Assembly (NCBI GenBank): GCA_003214975.1
Contig: QCKZ01000004.1
Span: forward strand, 1-50,903
Direction of reading: 5' to 3'
Source: Prochlorococcus sp. AG-412-C21
GTDB taxonomy: Bacteria > Cyanobacteriota > Cyanobacteriia > PCC-6307 > Cyanobiaceae
DNA: 50,903 nt
Each line of letters starts with the position of its first letter. Position 1 is the stretch's first letter. The notes beneath the pieces are model-generated. The model ran no database searches, had not been told where the DNA came from, and saw nothing but the letters and a program-made list of their open reading frames with translations. The translations under genes were made by a program, and so were the position numbers. Below are positions 28,185 through 38,314 of the stretch, piece after piece.

Positions 28185-28234
28185 TTTGAAAAAATCTTCG
28201 AAGTATTAACACTATTCTGCACATCAATTAGAAA

Positions 28235-29461
28235 ATGGACTTTCAACAAGGTTTAATCACAACAATACATGAATACGGAGTAACTAGCGATTTACTTAAA
28301 GAATTAAATAAAAGTCTTAAAAAAAGATCAACTAGTATTTTAATACCTTGCTTATATGAAGAATTTGAACGCCCAGCATTAAAAGATATAAAAGAAGTTT
28401 TAAAAACCCTTACAGGCTTAAATGAATTAGTTATTGCTCTCTCTGCAAAAACTGTTGAGCAAGTTAAAGCGGCAAAAGCATTTTTTAACTCCATGCCATT
28501 CCCAGTTCACATTCAATGGACTAATTCTCCTTATGTAATAGAGCTGTTAAAAAACCAAGAAAAAAATGGGTTGGAACTTTTAGGAACTCCAGGTAAAGGA
28601 TGGGCTGTCTGGCAAGGTATAGGAGTTGCTACTAGAAAATCAGAAGTTGTTGCTCTTTTTGATGCTGATATAAGAACTTTTAGTCCTTTGTATCCTTCAA
28701 GAATGATACTTCCACTTCTAGATGAATCATATGGAATATCTTATGTAAAAGCTTTTTATAGTAGATTATCTTTAGAAACAAATCAATTACAAGGTAGAGC
28801 AACAAGATTATTTGTGGGACCTTTATTAGCAAGTCTTGAACAGTTAGTGGGTAAGGGTCCCTTTTTACACTATCTACAATCATTTAGATATCCATTAGCA
28901 GGTGAGTTCGCTTTTACTAAAGACCTTGCCATGAATTTAAGAATACCTTGTGACTGGGGTTTAGAAATAGGTTTATTATCAGAGGTTTATAGAAACGTAA
29001 GAACCTCCAAAATAGCCCAAGTTGACCTTGGTTTGTTTGATCATAAACATAAGAATATTGGTGATTCTTCTAAAGAAGGATTGCAAAAAATGTGTAAAGA
29101 AATACTTTCAAGTGTTTTAAGAGGTCTTATGGAGCATCAGGCCGAGACCTTAACTAGCACTCAACTAGCGACTTTAGAAGTTCTTTACAAAAGAGTTGGG
29201 GAAGATCGGGTAAAACAATTTGGATTAGATTCAGCAGTTAATCAACTTCCATACGATAGGCATGAAGAAGAGCTATCAGTACAAAAATTTGCGAAACTAT
29301 TAAGGCCGGCTACAGAAGATTACCTAGCTTGCCCTACTACTCAGCAGTTACCAAGTTGGTCAAGAGTTCTATCTTGTGAAAACAAACTCCAGGATGATTT
29401 AGCTATTGCAGGGTCAAAAGACATAAAGTTAAGCCAAAAAGAATTAATTAAAAACTTTTAA
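28235..29461 (+). CDS. gpgS: Glucosyl-3-phosphoglycerate synthase
   Basis: GT-A glycosyltransferase (GT81 type), 408 residues: [17 protein letters not shown] near 33-49, [18 protein letters not shown], and the metal-binding Asp143-Ala-Asp145 in [13 protein letters not shown]. Transfers glucose from an NDP-glucose to 3-phosphoglycerate, the first step of glucosylglycerate synthesis. Divergent from the phosphorylase operon over about 50 bases, and overlapping ureC by four bases at the 3' ends. Confidence 0.93.
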   Translation: MDFQQGLITTIHEYGVTSDLLKELNKSLKKRSTSILIPCLYEEFERPALKDIKEVLKTLTGLNELVIALSAKTVEQVKAAKAFFNSMPFPVHIQWTNSPYVIELLKNQEKNGLELLGTPGKGWAVWQGIGVATRKSEVVALFDADIRTFSPLYPSRMILPLLDESYGISYVKAFYSRLSLETNQLQGRATRLFVGPLLASLEQLVGKGPFLHYLQSFRYPLAGEFAFTKDLAMNLRIPCDWGLEIGLLSEVYRNVRTSKIAQVDLGLFDHKHKNIGDSSKEGLQKMCKEILSSVLRGLMEHQAETLTSTQLATLEVLYKRVGEDRVKQFGLDSAVNQLPYDRHEEELSVQKFAKLLRPATEDYLACPTTQQLPSWSRVLSCENKLQDDLAIAGSKDIKLSQKELIKNF

Positions 29462-31167
29462 AGCAAAAAGTACCTCTGAGCCATTGGGACTTCATCAAGT
29501 GGTTCACAAGTAAGAAGCTCCCCATCTGAAAAGACTTCGTAAGTTTGAGGATCAACTGAAATATTTGGAAGTTTACTATTAAGTTTTAAGTGTGATTTAT
29601 TGATATTTCTTGTATTTTCTACGGCAATACAATTCTTTTGTAATCCTAACTTTTTAGGAATATCTTGATCAATTGAATTTTTACTTAAAAAGGTAAAGGA
29701 ACTCTTAATGAGGGATTGTCCAAAATTTGCAAACATAGGTCTACCATGAACAGGACCTGGAGTTGGAATTGAAGCATTTGCATCACCCATTTGGGACCAA
29801 ACTATAGATCCTCCTTTAACAACCAATTCAGGCTTAACTCCAAAAAAAGAAGGTTTCCACAATACTAAGTCTGCAATTTTTCCCTTTTCTATAGACCCAA
29901 CATACTTATTAATACCATGGGCTATTGCAGGATTAATTGTAACTTTAGAAATATATCTCTTTACTCGGTAATTGTCGTTTCTATCAGAATCCTGTGATAG
30001 AGGTCCTCTTTGTACCTTCATTTTATGAGCAGTTTGAAAAGTTCTTGTTATTACTTCACCTACTCTTCCCATAGCTTGAGAGTCACTAGCGATAATTGAG
30101 AAGGCGCCTAAATCATGTAAGATATCTTCCGCAGCAATAGTCTCTCTTCTTATCCTTGATTCAGCAAATGCAATATCTTCTGGAATTTTAGAATCTAAAT
30201 GATGACAAACCATTAACATGTCAAGATGTTCCTCTAATGTGTTTCTCGTGTAGGGTCTTGTTGGATTAGTGCTACTTGGAAGAACATTTTTTTCTCCACA
30301 AATTTTAATAATATCTGGCGCATGGCCTCCACCTGCTCCTTCGGTATGAAAAGTATGAATTGTTCTTCCTGCAATAGCATTGATGGTATCTTCAACAAAG
30401 CCTGCCTCATTTAAAGTATCCGTGTGAATACAAACTTGAACATCAAACTTATCTGCAACATTAAGACAAGAATTTATGGTAGATGGAGTCGTTCCCCAAT
30501 CCTCATGAAGCTTCAATCCGCATGCACCAGCTTCAACTTGATCAATAAGATTTCTCTCGTTTGTTGAATTCCCTTTACCAAAAAAACCTAAATTAATAGG
30601 GAATGCTTCTGCAGATTGCAGCATTCGAGAAATATGAAAAGAACCTGGAGTACAGGTGGTTGCATTTGTGCCTGTTGCAGGTCCAGTTCCTCCTCCCAAC
30701 ATAGTTGTGATTCCTGAAGCTAATGCTGTCTCAATTTGTTGGGGACATATAAAGTGTATGTGGGTATCTATTGCTCCTGCAGTAAGAATATGCCCCTCTC
30801 CTGCTATTACTTCTGTTGAGGCACCAATAACGATATCTACATTATCTTGGATATCAGGATTACCGGCTTTTCCAATTTCAAAAATCATTCCATCCTTTAA
30901 ACCAACATCGGCCTTAATTATTCCCCACCAATCTAAAATCAAAGCATTAGTTATTACAGTATCTACAGACCCATCTCCTCTAGTTACTTGAGACTGTCCC
31001 ATCCCATCTCGAATAACTTTACCTCCACCAAACTTAACTTCATCTCCGTAAGTAGTTAAATCCTTTTCTACTTCTATAAATAGTTCTGTATCAGCAAGCC
31101 TTACTCTATCGCCAATTGTGGGTCCGTAAGTTTGAGCATAAGTTTTTCTGTCAATTTTATAGGACAT
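29458..31167 (-). CDS. ureC: Urease alpha subunit
   Basis: Catalytic subunit with the dinuclear nickel site. His136 and His138 ([13 protein letters not shown]), carbamylated Lys219 ([11 protein letters not shown]), His in [10 protein letters not shown] and [12 protein letters not shown], the mobile-flap MVCHHLD and Asp in [14 protein letters not shown] are all in place. 569 residues. Last gene of ureDABC; four bases after ureB. Gives ammonia and carbon dioxide from urea. Confidence 0.98.
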   Translation of the reverse strand: MSYKIDRKTYAQTYGPTIGDRVRLADTELFIEVEKDLTTYGDEVKFGGGKVIRDGMGQSQVTRGDGSVDTVITNALILDWWGIIKADVGLKDGMIFEIGKAGNPDIQDNVDIVIGASTEVIAGEGHILTAGAIDTHIHFICPQQIETALASGITTMLGGGTGPATGTNATTCTPGSFHISRMLQSAEAFPINLGFFGKGNSTNERNLIDQVEAGACGLKLHEDWGTTPSTINSCLNVADKFDVQVCIHTDTLNEAGFVEDTINAIAGRTIHTFHTEGAGGGHAPDIIKICGEKNVLPSSTNPTRPYTRNTLEEHLDMLMVCHHLDSKIPEDIAFAESRIRRETIAAEDILHDLGAFSIIASDSQAMGRVGEVITRTFQTAHKMKVQRGPLSQDSDRNDNYRVKRYISKVTINPAIAHGINKYVGSIEKGKIADLVLWKPSFFGVKPELVVKGGSIVWSQMGDANASIPTPGPVHGRPMFANFGQSLIKSSFTFLSKNSIDQDIPKKLGLQKNCIAVENTRNINKSHLKLNSKLPNISVDPQTYEVFSDGELLTCEPLDEVPMAQRYFLL

Positions 31168-31171
31168 AATT

Positions 31172-31492
31172 TTAAGTATCTAAAGAACCGTTAACAAATG
31201 AATTAAAACCATATACTTTTCTTAAACCTAAATATGGAATTAATTTGACATCTGTTGTATCTCCAGGTTCGAATCTAATTGCTGTTCCTGCAGGAATGTC
31301 AAGACGCATACCAAATGTTAGTTCTCGATTAAAAATTAACGCCTTATTAGCTTCAAAGAAATGATAATGAGATCCAACTTGCACAGGTCTATCACCAGAA
31401 TTCGAAACTGTTACTGTTTTGACTTCCTTACCAAGATTTAATTCGATTTCACCTTGATCAGGAATTATTTCACCAGGAATTAATTTACTCAT
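31172..31492 (-). CDS. ureB: Urease beta subunit
   Basis: 106 residues; begins [19 protein letters not shown] and contains [17 protein letters not shown] and [15 protein letters not shown], diagnostic of UreB. Structural subunit that packs around UreC. Two bases after ureA and four before ureC, so the three are translated from one message. Confidence 0.97.
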   Translation of the reverse strand: MSKLIPGEIIPDQGEIELNLGKEVKTVTVSNSGDRPVQVGSHYHFFEANKALIFNRELTFGMRLDIPAGTAIRFEPGDTTDVKLIPYLGLRKVYGFNSFVNGSLDT

Positions 31493-31494
31493 AA

Positions 31495-31797
31495 TTAATT
31501 AATTGGATTGTGAATAGTAACTAATTTAGTTCCATCAGGAAAAACAGCTTCTATTTGAACTTCATCAACCATTTCAGGAATACCCTCCATAACTTGTGAT
31601 TTAGAAAGCCAAGTAGTTCCCTCAGACATTAATTGACTTACACTTTTCCCATCTCTAGCTCCTTCAAGAACTTGAAAACTTAAAAAAGCAATCGTTTCAG
31701 GATAATTAAGCTTAAGACCTCTATTAAGTCTTCTTTCAGCTAAGAGCGCAGCTGAAAAAATCAATAATTTATCCTTTTCTTGAGGTGAAAGATGCAT
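31495..31797 (-). CDS. ureA: Urease gamma subunit
   Basis: 100 residues: [45 protein letters not shown] and [18 protein letters not shown], the whole UreA pattern. Separate from ureB as in most bacteria. About 50 bases after ureD. Confidence 0.97.
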   Translation of the reverse strand: MHLSPQEKDKLLIFSAALLAERRLNRGLKLNYPETIAFLSFQVLEGARDGKSVSQLMSEGTTWLSKSQVMEGIPEMVDEVQIEAVFPDGTKLVTIHNPIN

Positions 31798-31847
31798 AAT
31801 AAAAAATTAATCTATAAAATCTTAAAAAAGGTTCTCTATGAACATAA

Positions 31848-32750
31848 TTAATAATTCATAGAATCTTGTAAAGGCCATACACCATGATATTTTGGCTCAC
31901 AAAATCCACAAACAGACCTAATTTGTTTCCAAATACAGAAAAAACATTTTCTTGCATCTTGAGAAGAATTCCCTAAAAATCTTACAGAAATACCATTTTC
32001 CAGAATTCCAATAGATAAATGATTTTGACTCTCGTTAAAAATCTTTTTTATAATTTCTACTAGATTATTAATTTTTAATTTGGAAAAATCTTTTTCGCAA
32101 ATCCAAATTAAGGATCCAAATACAGGCATATAATCCATTCCTGACTTAGCTTCATAACTTTCTTTAGATAATTCAATTTGATCAACATATTCCCAATCAT
32201 CATATAAATCGTTATTTCTCATAATTTCTAATTTGGATCTAAAAACTCCACTTTCGATAGACTCTCCAGAAGAAGATCTTCCAAGTCTAATTAGATCAGT
32301 AAATAAAAAACTTGAAGTTTCTGAAATACTAACTTTAAATTTCTGTTCATATAGACCATTTGCAAAGATAATTGTTTCTTGAGGGAGATATTCCAAATGA
32401 GAATTATCAAGAATGTTTATGACATTTTTTTGCTTAGAAAAAGTTCCCTCTGGGTTAATTTTAGATATTCCGACCGACCCGTATACTTTTTGAGCTGAAG
32501 AAGTGGTCAACAAAACCTTGGAATTCTTTTCAAGATTTGCTTCTAACTCAAGCAAATCTCCTCCGACCAATCCACCAGCTGTATGAAGGATAGGCAAGAT
32601 ACAACGTCCTTCCTTATCATGAGTGTACTTTAATAACTTATAAGGAGAAGTTGATTTAGATTTAAAGATTGTTTTGTCAACATTTCCCAAACTTGCTTTA
32701 TTATTAGAAAAATTCAAGAAACAATTAGCTTCCCATGAAGTTTTAATCAT
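31848..32750 (-). CDS. ureD: Urease accessory protein UreD
   Basis: 300-residue scaffold that binds apo-urease with UreF and UreG during nickel insertion. Motifs [16 protein letters not shown] (about 55-70), [10 protein letters not shown] and QETIIFANG are typical UreD. First gene of the leftward ureDABC unit; its ATG is 48 bases from the ureE ATG on the other strand. Confidence 0.94.
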   Translation of the reverse strand: MIKTSWEANCFLNFSNNKASLGNVDKTIFKSKSTSPYKLLKYTHDKEGRCILPILHTAGGLVGGDLLELEANLEKNSKVLLTTSSAQKVYGSVGISKINPEGTFSKQKNVINILDNSHLEYLPQETIIFANGLYEQKFKVSISETSSFLFTDLIRLGRSSSGESIESGVFRSKLEIMRNNDLYDDWEYVDQIELSKESYEAKSGMDYMPVFGSLIWICEKDFSKLKINNLVEIIKKIFNESQNHLSIGILENGISVRFLGNSSQDARKCFFCIWKQIRSVCGFCEPKYHGVWPLQDSMNY

Positions 32751-32766
32751 AAATTGTTTTCTTTAA

Positions 32767-32783
32767 TTACTAAATTAAAGTAA
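32767..32783. repeat. Inverted repeat TTACT-N7-AGTAA between ureD and ureE
   Basis: Perfect 5-base arms separated by 7 bases, in the middle of the 48-base divergent control region. The orientation (TAC...GTA) is opposite to an NtcA box. It may be an operator or a by-chance palindrome in AT-rich DNA. Confidence 0.35.
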
Positions 32784-32798
32784 CTAAAAATATTGACT

Positions 32799-33248
32799 AT
32801 GAGTATAAATAAACAAATTGTTGTAACTGATTGGATTAAGGTTAAACCTCGAGCAGGTTCATTTTTGAAACTTACCTTAAGTTCTGATGAAAGAAGAATC
32901 TTACGAGGTAAAAGATTAACTGATTGTGATCAAGAAATAATTTTTCAATTACCCAGAAACGGAAAATTAAATGATAGAGATATACTTTCTACAAACGATC
33001 CAAATTTTTACGTAGAGATAATTGCCAAAACAGAAAACCTAATTGAAATAAGTTCAAGTTCTGAAATTGAACTTATTAAAGCTGCATATCATCTAGGGAA
33101 TAGGCACGTAGAAGTAGAAATTGAAAGAAAGACTCTTCTGACAAAAAGTGATTACATTATTGAAAATATGCTTAAGAATTTTAATGTAGATATTGTAAAT
33201 ACTCAGAAAAAATTTTTTCCTGAAACAGGTGCCCATAGATATGAGTAA
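32799..33248 (+). CDS. ureE: Urease accessory protein UreE (nickel chaperone)
   Basis: 149 residues from the ATG (a TTG two codons earlier is also in frame). N-terminal UreE domain (LTLSSDERRILRGKRLTD...) and metal-binding domain with HLGNRHVEVEIE (His98, His102 by position in that motif). The His-rich C-terminal tail of many UreE proteins is missing; the end is FFPETGAHRYE with a single His. Delivers nickel to urease. The 3' end overlaps the ureF start. Confidence 0.93.
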   Translation: MSINKQIVVTDWIKVKPRAGSFLKLTLSSDERRILRGKRLTDCDQEIIFQLPRNGKLNDRDILSTNDPNFYVEIIAKTENLIEISSSSEIELIKAAYHLGNRHVEVEIERKTLLTKSDYIIENMLKNFNVDIVNTQKKFFPETGAHRYE

Positions 33249-33927
33249 AAGTCACCTATTAAAGTATTTGTTAATTAGCCCTAGTTTACCAGTTGGAGGA
33301 TTTTGTTATTCAGAGGGAATGGAGAGTTATTTATATAATAAAGATTTAAAAGATTCAAATTCGGTAAAAGAATTAATTATAAGTGAACTAAAAACAGGCC
33401 AGATCAGATTAGATGCAAAAGTATTAATAGAGTTTTTTGATATTTTCAATGAGATAAAAAAAGTCAAAAATTTAAAAAGTAATTTGCAAAAGCTATTGAG
33501 TTTGGATAAGTGGATTCTCTCATCAAAAGATTCGGTCGAAATGAGAGAACAACAAACGCAAATGGCAAAATCTCTCTTTGATTTAACCAAAGAATTTGGA
33601 TTTGAATATCTATATGAAAACAATATAAAAAGTTCCTGGCCATTAGCGTGGAGTTGGGCTTGTTATTGTTTTGAAATTACGAAGTTAGAAATGGTTGAGA
33701 ATTTTTTCTACGCGTGGAGTGCAAATCAACTAAGTGCAGCATTAAGGATTATTCCTATTGGTTCAACGAAAGCACAATTAATTCAGAGAGACTTATTAGC
33801 GATAATTTCAAAAATTTCTAAAGAAATAATGGACAAAGAAATTGATGACATCTATTTTGGCAATGTAGGTTTAGCTATGGCACAACAAAATCATAATGAC
33901 CTCTATACAAAACTTTTTAGAAATTAA
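33241..33927 (+). CDS. ureF: Urease accessory protein UreF
   Basis: 228 residues from ATG 33241, which overlaps the ureE stop by eight bases; an in-frame GTG at 33229 is possible. MSKSHLLKYLLISPSLPVGGFCYSEGME and SWACYCFEITKLE...AWSANQLSAALRIIPIGSTKAQ fit UreF. All-helical protein linking UreD to the UreG GTPase. Three bases before ureG. Confidence 0.95.
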   Translation: MSKSHLLKYLLISPSLPVGGFCYSEGMESYLYNKDLKDSNSVKELIISELKTGQIRLDAKVLIEFFDIFNEIKKVKNLKSNLQKLLSLDKWILSSKDSVEMREQQTQMAKSLFDLTKEFGFEYLYENNIKSSWPLAWSWACYCFEITKLEMVENFFYAWSANQLSAALRIIPIGSTKAQLIQRDLLAIISKISKEIMDKEIDDIYFGNVGLAMAQQNHNDLYTKLFRN

Positions 33928-33930
33928 TTT

Positions 33931-34542
33931 ATGAGCAGTAAATTGAGAGTAGGAGTTGCTGGGCCTGTAGGTTCAGGAAAAACTGCATTAGTACAGACTC
34001 TATGCTTAAGTCTGAAAAAGAATTATGAGATAGCAGTTGTCACCAATGATATCTACACCAAAGAAGATGCTGACTTTCTTATAAATAAAAAAGTTTTAGA
34101 GGAAGGAAGGATTGTTGGTGTAGAGACAGGAGGTTGTCCTCATACAGCTATAAGAGAGGATTGTTCCTTAAATAAAAATGCAGTTTTAGATTTAGAAAAT
34201 AAATATAATCCTTTAGATTTTGTTTTTGTAGAAAGTGGAGGTGATAATTTAGCATCTAGTTTTAGTCCAGAACTTGTAGATTTATCAATATATGTAATTG
34301 ATGTATCTGCCGGAGACAAAATACCTAGAAAAGGGGGGCCAGGGATAACAAGATCAGATTTATTATTAATAAACAAAATTGACTTAGCAGATATGGTTGG
34401 TGCAGATTTAGATATTATGAAAAGTGATACGGAATTTATGAGAAAAGGGAAACCTTGGTTTTTTACCAACCTAAGTACCGGTAAAGGAGTTGAAGAAATA
34501 ACTCAATTTCTAGAATCACATATCCCCATCAATAGAAACTAG
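33931..34542 (+). CDS. ureG: Urease accessory GTPase UreG
   Basis: 203 residues; SIMIBI GTPase with P-loop [11 protein letters not shown] (about 9-19), [15 protein letters not shown], the metal-binding Cys-Pro-His in [22 protein letters not shown] and NKIDLAD. Couples GTP hydrolysis to nickel delivery. Last gene of ureEFG; 127 bases separate it from urtA. Confidence 0.98.
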   Translation: MSSKLRVGVAGPVGSGKTALVQTLCLSLKKNYEIAVVTNDIYTKEDADFLINKKVLEEGRIVGVETGGCPHTAIREDCSLNKNAVLDLENKYNPLDFVFVESGGDNLASSFSPELVDLSIYVIDVSAGDKIPRKGGPGITRSDLLLINKIDLADMVGADLDIMKSDTEFMRKGKPWFFTNLSTGKGVEEITQFLESHIPINRN

Positions 34543-34580
34543 AAAAATAATTATTTTTTATATATTGGATTCAACAAAAA

Positions 34581-34594
34581 GTTACGACTGATAC
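34581..34594 (+). promoter_or_regulatory. NtcA-type box before urtA
   Basis: GTT-N8-TAC, one base from the NtcA consensus GTA-N8-TAC. It is followed by exactly 22 bases and TAATTT (34617-34622), matching the N22-24 and TAN3T spacing of class-II NtcA-activated promoters. NtcA is the nitrogen-stress regulator of cyanobacteria; urt genes are known members of its regulon. Confidence 0.7.
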
Positions 34595-34669
34595 AAAAGG
34601 AATCGCCACTCGTTAATAATTTTACTTTATCCCCTTAATGAGGGTCATTTACCTAATTTAAACGAATTC

Positions 34670-35950
34670 ATGAGAATTTCAAGGCGTATTTTGGCAGGTT
34701 TAGCTACTGCCTCACTAGCCGTTACAGTCACTTCCTGCGGAGGAGGTTCAGACACATCCGGATCCTTCGATGATGTAAAAACAGTTGGAATTTTGCATTC
34801 CTTAACTGGTACTATGGCAATTTCAGAAAAGACACTTGTTGATACTGAAATAATGGCTATTGAAGAAATTAATGCTGCTGGCGGTGTAGTAGTAGATGGC
34901 AAAAGCTACAAAATCGACTACATAGTTGAAGATGGAGCATCTGATTGGCCAACTTTTGCTGAAAAATCCAAGAAACTTATAGACCAAGACGGTGTTCCTG
35001 TCGTATTTGGTGGTTGGACATCTGCAAGTAGAAAAGCAATGTTACCAGTCTACGAATCAAAGGATGCCTTCCTTTATTACCCAATTCAATACGAAGCTCA
35101 GGAATGCTCTAATAACATTTTCTATACAGGAGCCACACCAAACCAACAGTCAGAACCTGCCACAGATTTCATGTACTTAAGATCACCTGCAGCTGGTGGT
35201 GATTTCTTCTTAGTTGGATCTGACTATGTTTTCCCAAGAACTTCCAACACAATTACAAAAGCCCAAGTAAAACAATTGGGTGGAAAAGTTGTTGGAGAAG
35301 ATTATCTTCCTTTAGGAAATACTGAAGTAGCTCCAATAATCTCAAAGATCAGTAAAGCTCTTCCAGATGGTGGAATAATTATTAATACACTTAATGGTGA
35401 CCAAAACGTTGCATTCTTCAAACAAATTCAAGATGCGGGCATTACTCCATCTAATGGATACTATGTGATGAACTATTCCATAGCAGAAGAAGAAATCCAA
35501 TCAATCGGTCCTGAATTCCTTGAGGGTCATTATGGTGCATGGAATTATATGATGTCTATTGATTCTGTTGCATCTAAAAAGTTTGCTAAGAGCTTTAAGA
35601 AGAGATGGGGTTCAGATCGTGTTGTTGCAGATCCACAAGAATCTGCATACAACATGGTTTACTTATGGAAACAAGCAGTTGAAGAAGCTGGAACATTCGA
35701 CGACAACGCAGTCAGGGAAGCGTTAATAGGTCAAACATTTAATGCACCTCAAGGACCTGTTGAAGTCATGCCAAATCATCACTTATCCCAAACAGTAAGA
35801 ATTGGGGAAATCAATGCAGAAGGTGGATTTACTATTCTTGAAGAAACAGGAGTAGTTACACCTCAGGCATGGAACCAAAAACACCCAAGCTCTAAAGGTT
35901 ATGCTTGTGATTGGACTGATCCAAAAAAAGGAGAAAAATATAAGCTTTAA
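34670..35950 (+). CDS. urtA: Urea ABC transporter substrate-binding protein
   Basis: 426 residues; lipoprotein signal with lipobox VTSC (Cys23) after MRISRRILAGLATASLAVT, then a Leu/Ile/Val-type periplasmic binding fold (VGILHSLTGTMAISEKTLVD, DGVPVVFGGWTSASRKAMLP, YYPIQYEAQECSNNIFYTGA). Codon use is more GC-rich and regular than that of neighbours, as expected of a highly expressed protein. Captures urea for the UrtBCDE importer. A strong hairpin follows. Confidence 0.96.
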   Translation: MRISRRILAGLATASLAVTVTSCGGGSDTSGSFDDVKTVGILHSLTGTMAISEKTLVDTEIMAIEEINAAGGVVVDGKSYKIDYIVEDGASDWPTFAEKSKKLIDQDGVPVVFGGWTSASRKAMLPVYESKDAFLYYPIQYEAQECSNNIFYTGATPNQQSEPATDFMYLRSPAAGGDFFLVGSDYVFPRTSNTITKAQVKQLGGKVVGEDYLPLGNTEVAPIISKISKALPDGGIIINTLNGDQNVAFFKQIQDAGITPSNGYYVMNYSIAEEEIQSIGPEFLEGHYGAWNYMMSIDSVASKKFAKSFKKRWGSDRVVADPQESAYNMVYLWKQAVEEAGTFDDNAVREALIGQTFNAPQGPVEVMPNHHLSQTVRIGEINAEGGFTILEETGVVTPQAWNQKHPSSKGYACDWTDPKKGEKYKL

Positions 35951-35979
35951 TTTATTTTAAACTTATTCTTCTCAAATCA

Positions 35980-36003
35980 AAGAGGAGGCGATAGCCTCCT
36001 CTT
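35980..36003 (+). terminator. Strong hairpin between urtA and urtB
   Basis: Perfect 10-base stem (arm AAGAGGAGGC) with GATA tetraloop, followed by CTTTTATTCTTT. GC-rich by the standard of this genome. Most likely a partial terminator or an RNA-stabilising 3' end that makes urtA message more abundant than urtBCDE. Confidence 0.8.
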
Positions 36004-36035
36004 CTTTTATTCTTTAAAATAATTTCTATAAAAAA

Positions 36036-37190
36036 TTGGAATTACTTCTTGATATTCTTTTTAACGGAGTAGCGATAGGTTCAGTCCTCTTGGTCGCAGC
36101 TTTAGGGCTTGCAATTGTATTTGGCCTAATGGGAGTGATCAATTTAGCTCATGGAGAATTGATGATGGTAGGTGCTTACACCACTTATGTTACTCAGTTA
36201 GTTTTCAAACTTCCTTTGTTAAAACCTTATTACAATAGCTATTTAATAATCTCTATTTTCCTTGCATTTATAGTAAGTGGTGTAGTTGGAATAATTCTAG
36301 AGAAGACCATAATAAGAAAATTATATGGTAGTCCATTAGAAACTTTGTTAGCAACTTGGGGAGTTAGTTTAATTCTTCAACAATTCGTAAGAAGCGTGCC
36401 TCTAGCTTATGGCGCTGGTTTAATTATAAGTCTTGTTTTAGCATTGTTTATACCAACATTATTTCCATTAAAAATAAAAGATTCCATAAATGTTAAATAC
36501 TATAATCTCAGCGCATGGATTATTTCTGCCTTCTCTGGAGTTTTAACTGCAAGTTGGATATCATCATCAATTAGTAGATTAAGTAGACCAGATTCTAGAA
36601 ATGTAGATGTAACAGCACCCGCCTGGATGAGAGGTCAAATAGAAATTTTAGGTACTAATTTTCCTAAGACCAGATTAATAATAATATTAATTACTCTGAT
36701 ATCGGTAATTGCAATAACGTTATTTTTAAATCAAAGTGCCTGGGGTTTAAGAATAAGAGCAGTTACACAAAACAGACAAATGAGTGATTGCTTAGGTATA
36801 TCAACAGAAAAAGTTGATATATTAACTTTTGGTATAGGATCTGGCTTGGCTGGGGTTGCAGGTGTTGCTGTTTCCCTTCTGGGTTCAGTAGGTCCAAATG
36901 TGGGAGGAAACTACATTGTGGGTTGTTTTATGGTGGTGGTTTTAGGGGGGGTAGGTAACTTGTTGGGTACAATTATCGCTTCGTTTGGGATTGGTATAAT
37001 GACAGATTTAATTGGAGCTGGGAGACTTTTAACTATATGGCCACAAATGCCTTTACCTTTAGCTACTACTATTGATTTTTTTGCAACTACAAGTATGGCA
37101 AGAGTTATGATTTTTACCCTAATAGTTATTTTCCTACAATTCAAGCCAACAGGTTTATTTCCTCAAAAAGGCAGGATGGTTGAAAACTGA
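36036..37190 (+). CDS. urtB: Urea ABC transporter permease UrtB
   Basis: 384-residue LivH-type permease beginning at TTG (MELLLDILFNGVAIGSVLLV). Features NLAHGELMMVGAY, about eight spans, and the coupling region GIGSGLAGVAGVAVSLLGSVGPNVG. Plasma membrane channel half for urea. Its TGA overlaps the urtC ATG. Confidence 0.95.
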   Translation: MELLLDILFNGVAIGSVLLVAALGLAIVFGLMGVINLAHGELMMVGAYTTYVTQLVFKLPLLKPYYNSYLIISIFLAFIVSGVVGIILEKTIIRKLYGSPLETLLATWGVSLILQQFVRSVPLAYGAGLIISLVLALFIPTLFPLKIKDSINVKYYNLSAWIISAFSGVLTASWISSSISRLSRPDSRNVDVTAPAWMRGQIEILGTNFPKTRLIIILITLISVIAITLFLNQSAWGLRIRAVTQNRQMSDCLGISTEKVDILTFGIGSGLAGVAGVAVSLLGSVGPNVGGNYIVGCFMVVVLGGVGNLLGTIIASFGIGIMTDLIGAGRLLTIWPQMPLPLATTIDFFATTSMARVMIFTLIVIFLQFKPTGLFPQKGRMVEN

Positions 37191-38314
37191 TGAGTTTAAA
37201 TAGATTAAATCTTAATAAAATAACAACCCTATCAATATGGATAATATTGATTGCAGTAATAATTGCTGCCCCAACAATATTGCCTGTTTTTAGATTGAAT
37301 CTTCTTGGAAGATATTTATCATTGGCAATAGTAGCATTAGGAGTAGATCTTATTTGGGGGTTTACTGGTTTACTAAGTCTTGGTCAGGGTATATTTTTTG
37401 CTCTTGGAGGATACTGTGCAGCAATGTATTTACAGATTACCAGCTCTTCTGAATTTCCAAATAATATTCCTGAATTTTTTGCCTTATATGGGGTAAATAA
37501 TTTACCTTTTTTCTGGGAACCTTTCAAATCTCCATTATTTACTTTGATTGCAATTTGGTTAGTCCCTGCTTTAATTGCTGGGATGTTAGGATTTCTAGTC
37601 TTTAGGAATAGGATAAAAGGAGTATATTTTTCAATACTAACTCAAGCGGCACTACTAGTATTCTTTAATTTATTTAATGGTCAACAAAAACTAATTAACG
37701 GGACAAATGGATTAAAAACTGATGTAACACAACTATTTGGACAAATGGTTGGATCTGAATCTATTCAACGTTTATTTTTTTGGATAACAGCAATACTAGT
37801 AATAGCCGCATGGTTTTTTTCAAAGTGGGTAGTCAAAGGAAGATTTGGCAATATTCTTATAGGAATACGAGATGACGAACCAAGAGTAAGGTTTACAGGA
37901 TACAATCCAGTGATATTCAAGACAATAATATTTTCTATTGCTGGAGGTCTTGCAGGAATTTCGGGGGCTTTATATACTGTTCAATCTGGAATAGTATCAC
38001 CTCAATTCATGACTGTTCCCTTTTCAATAGAAATGGTTATTTGGGTTGCAGTTGGAGGAAGAGGAACTTTATTGGGAGCAATATTAGGAGCGGTTTTCAT
38101 TAACTATGCAAAAAGTCTAGTGAGCGAAGCTTTACCTGCTAGCTGGATGTTTATCCAAGGAGGGTTGTTTATTTTAGTTGTAACAGCTTTGCCAGAAGGC
38201 GTTTTAGGATGGATGAAAGGAGATGGTCCTAGAAATCTTCTTCAAAGATTTGGTTTTAAAAGAAAAATTGAAACCTATCCAAGCTTGGAAGTTAATAATA
38301 AGGAGGAAAATTAA
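37190..38314 (+). CDS. urtC: Urea ABC transporter permease UrtC
   Basis: 374-residue LivM-type permease with SLGQGIFFALGGYCAAMYLQ near 60-85 and SIAGGLAGISGALYTVQSGIVSP near 245-267. Second membrane half. Overlaps both urtB and urtD by single bases (TGATG, TAATG), i.e. full translational coupling. Confidence 0.95.
   Translation: MSLNRLNLNKITTLSIWIILIAVIIAAPTILPVFRLNLLGRYLSLAIVALGVDLIWGFTGLLSLGQGIFFALGGYCAAMYLQITSSSEFPNNIPEFFALYGVNNLPFFWEPFKSPLFTLIAIWLVPALIAGMLGFLVFRNRIKGVYFSILTQAALLVFFNLFNGQQKLINGTNGLKTDVTQLFGQMVGSESIQRLFFWITAILVIAAWFFSKWVVKGRFGNILIGIRDDEPRVRFTGYNPVIFKTIIFSIAGGLAGISGALYTVQSGIVSPQFMTVPFSIEMVIWVAVGGRGTLLGAILGAVFINYAKSLVSEALPASWMFIQGGLFILVVTALPEGVLGWMKGDGPRNLLQRFGFKRKIETYPSLEVNNKEEN

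Noticed and set aside
30656..30991. 111-residue plus-strand frame in ureC
   Set aside because: Antisense shadow of the highly conserved urease alpha sequence.
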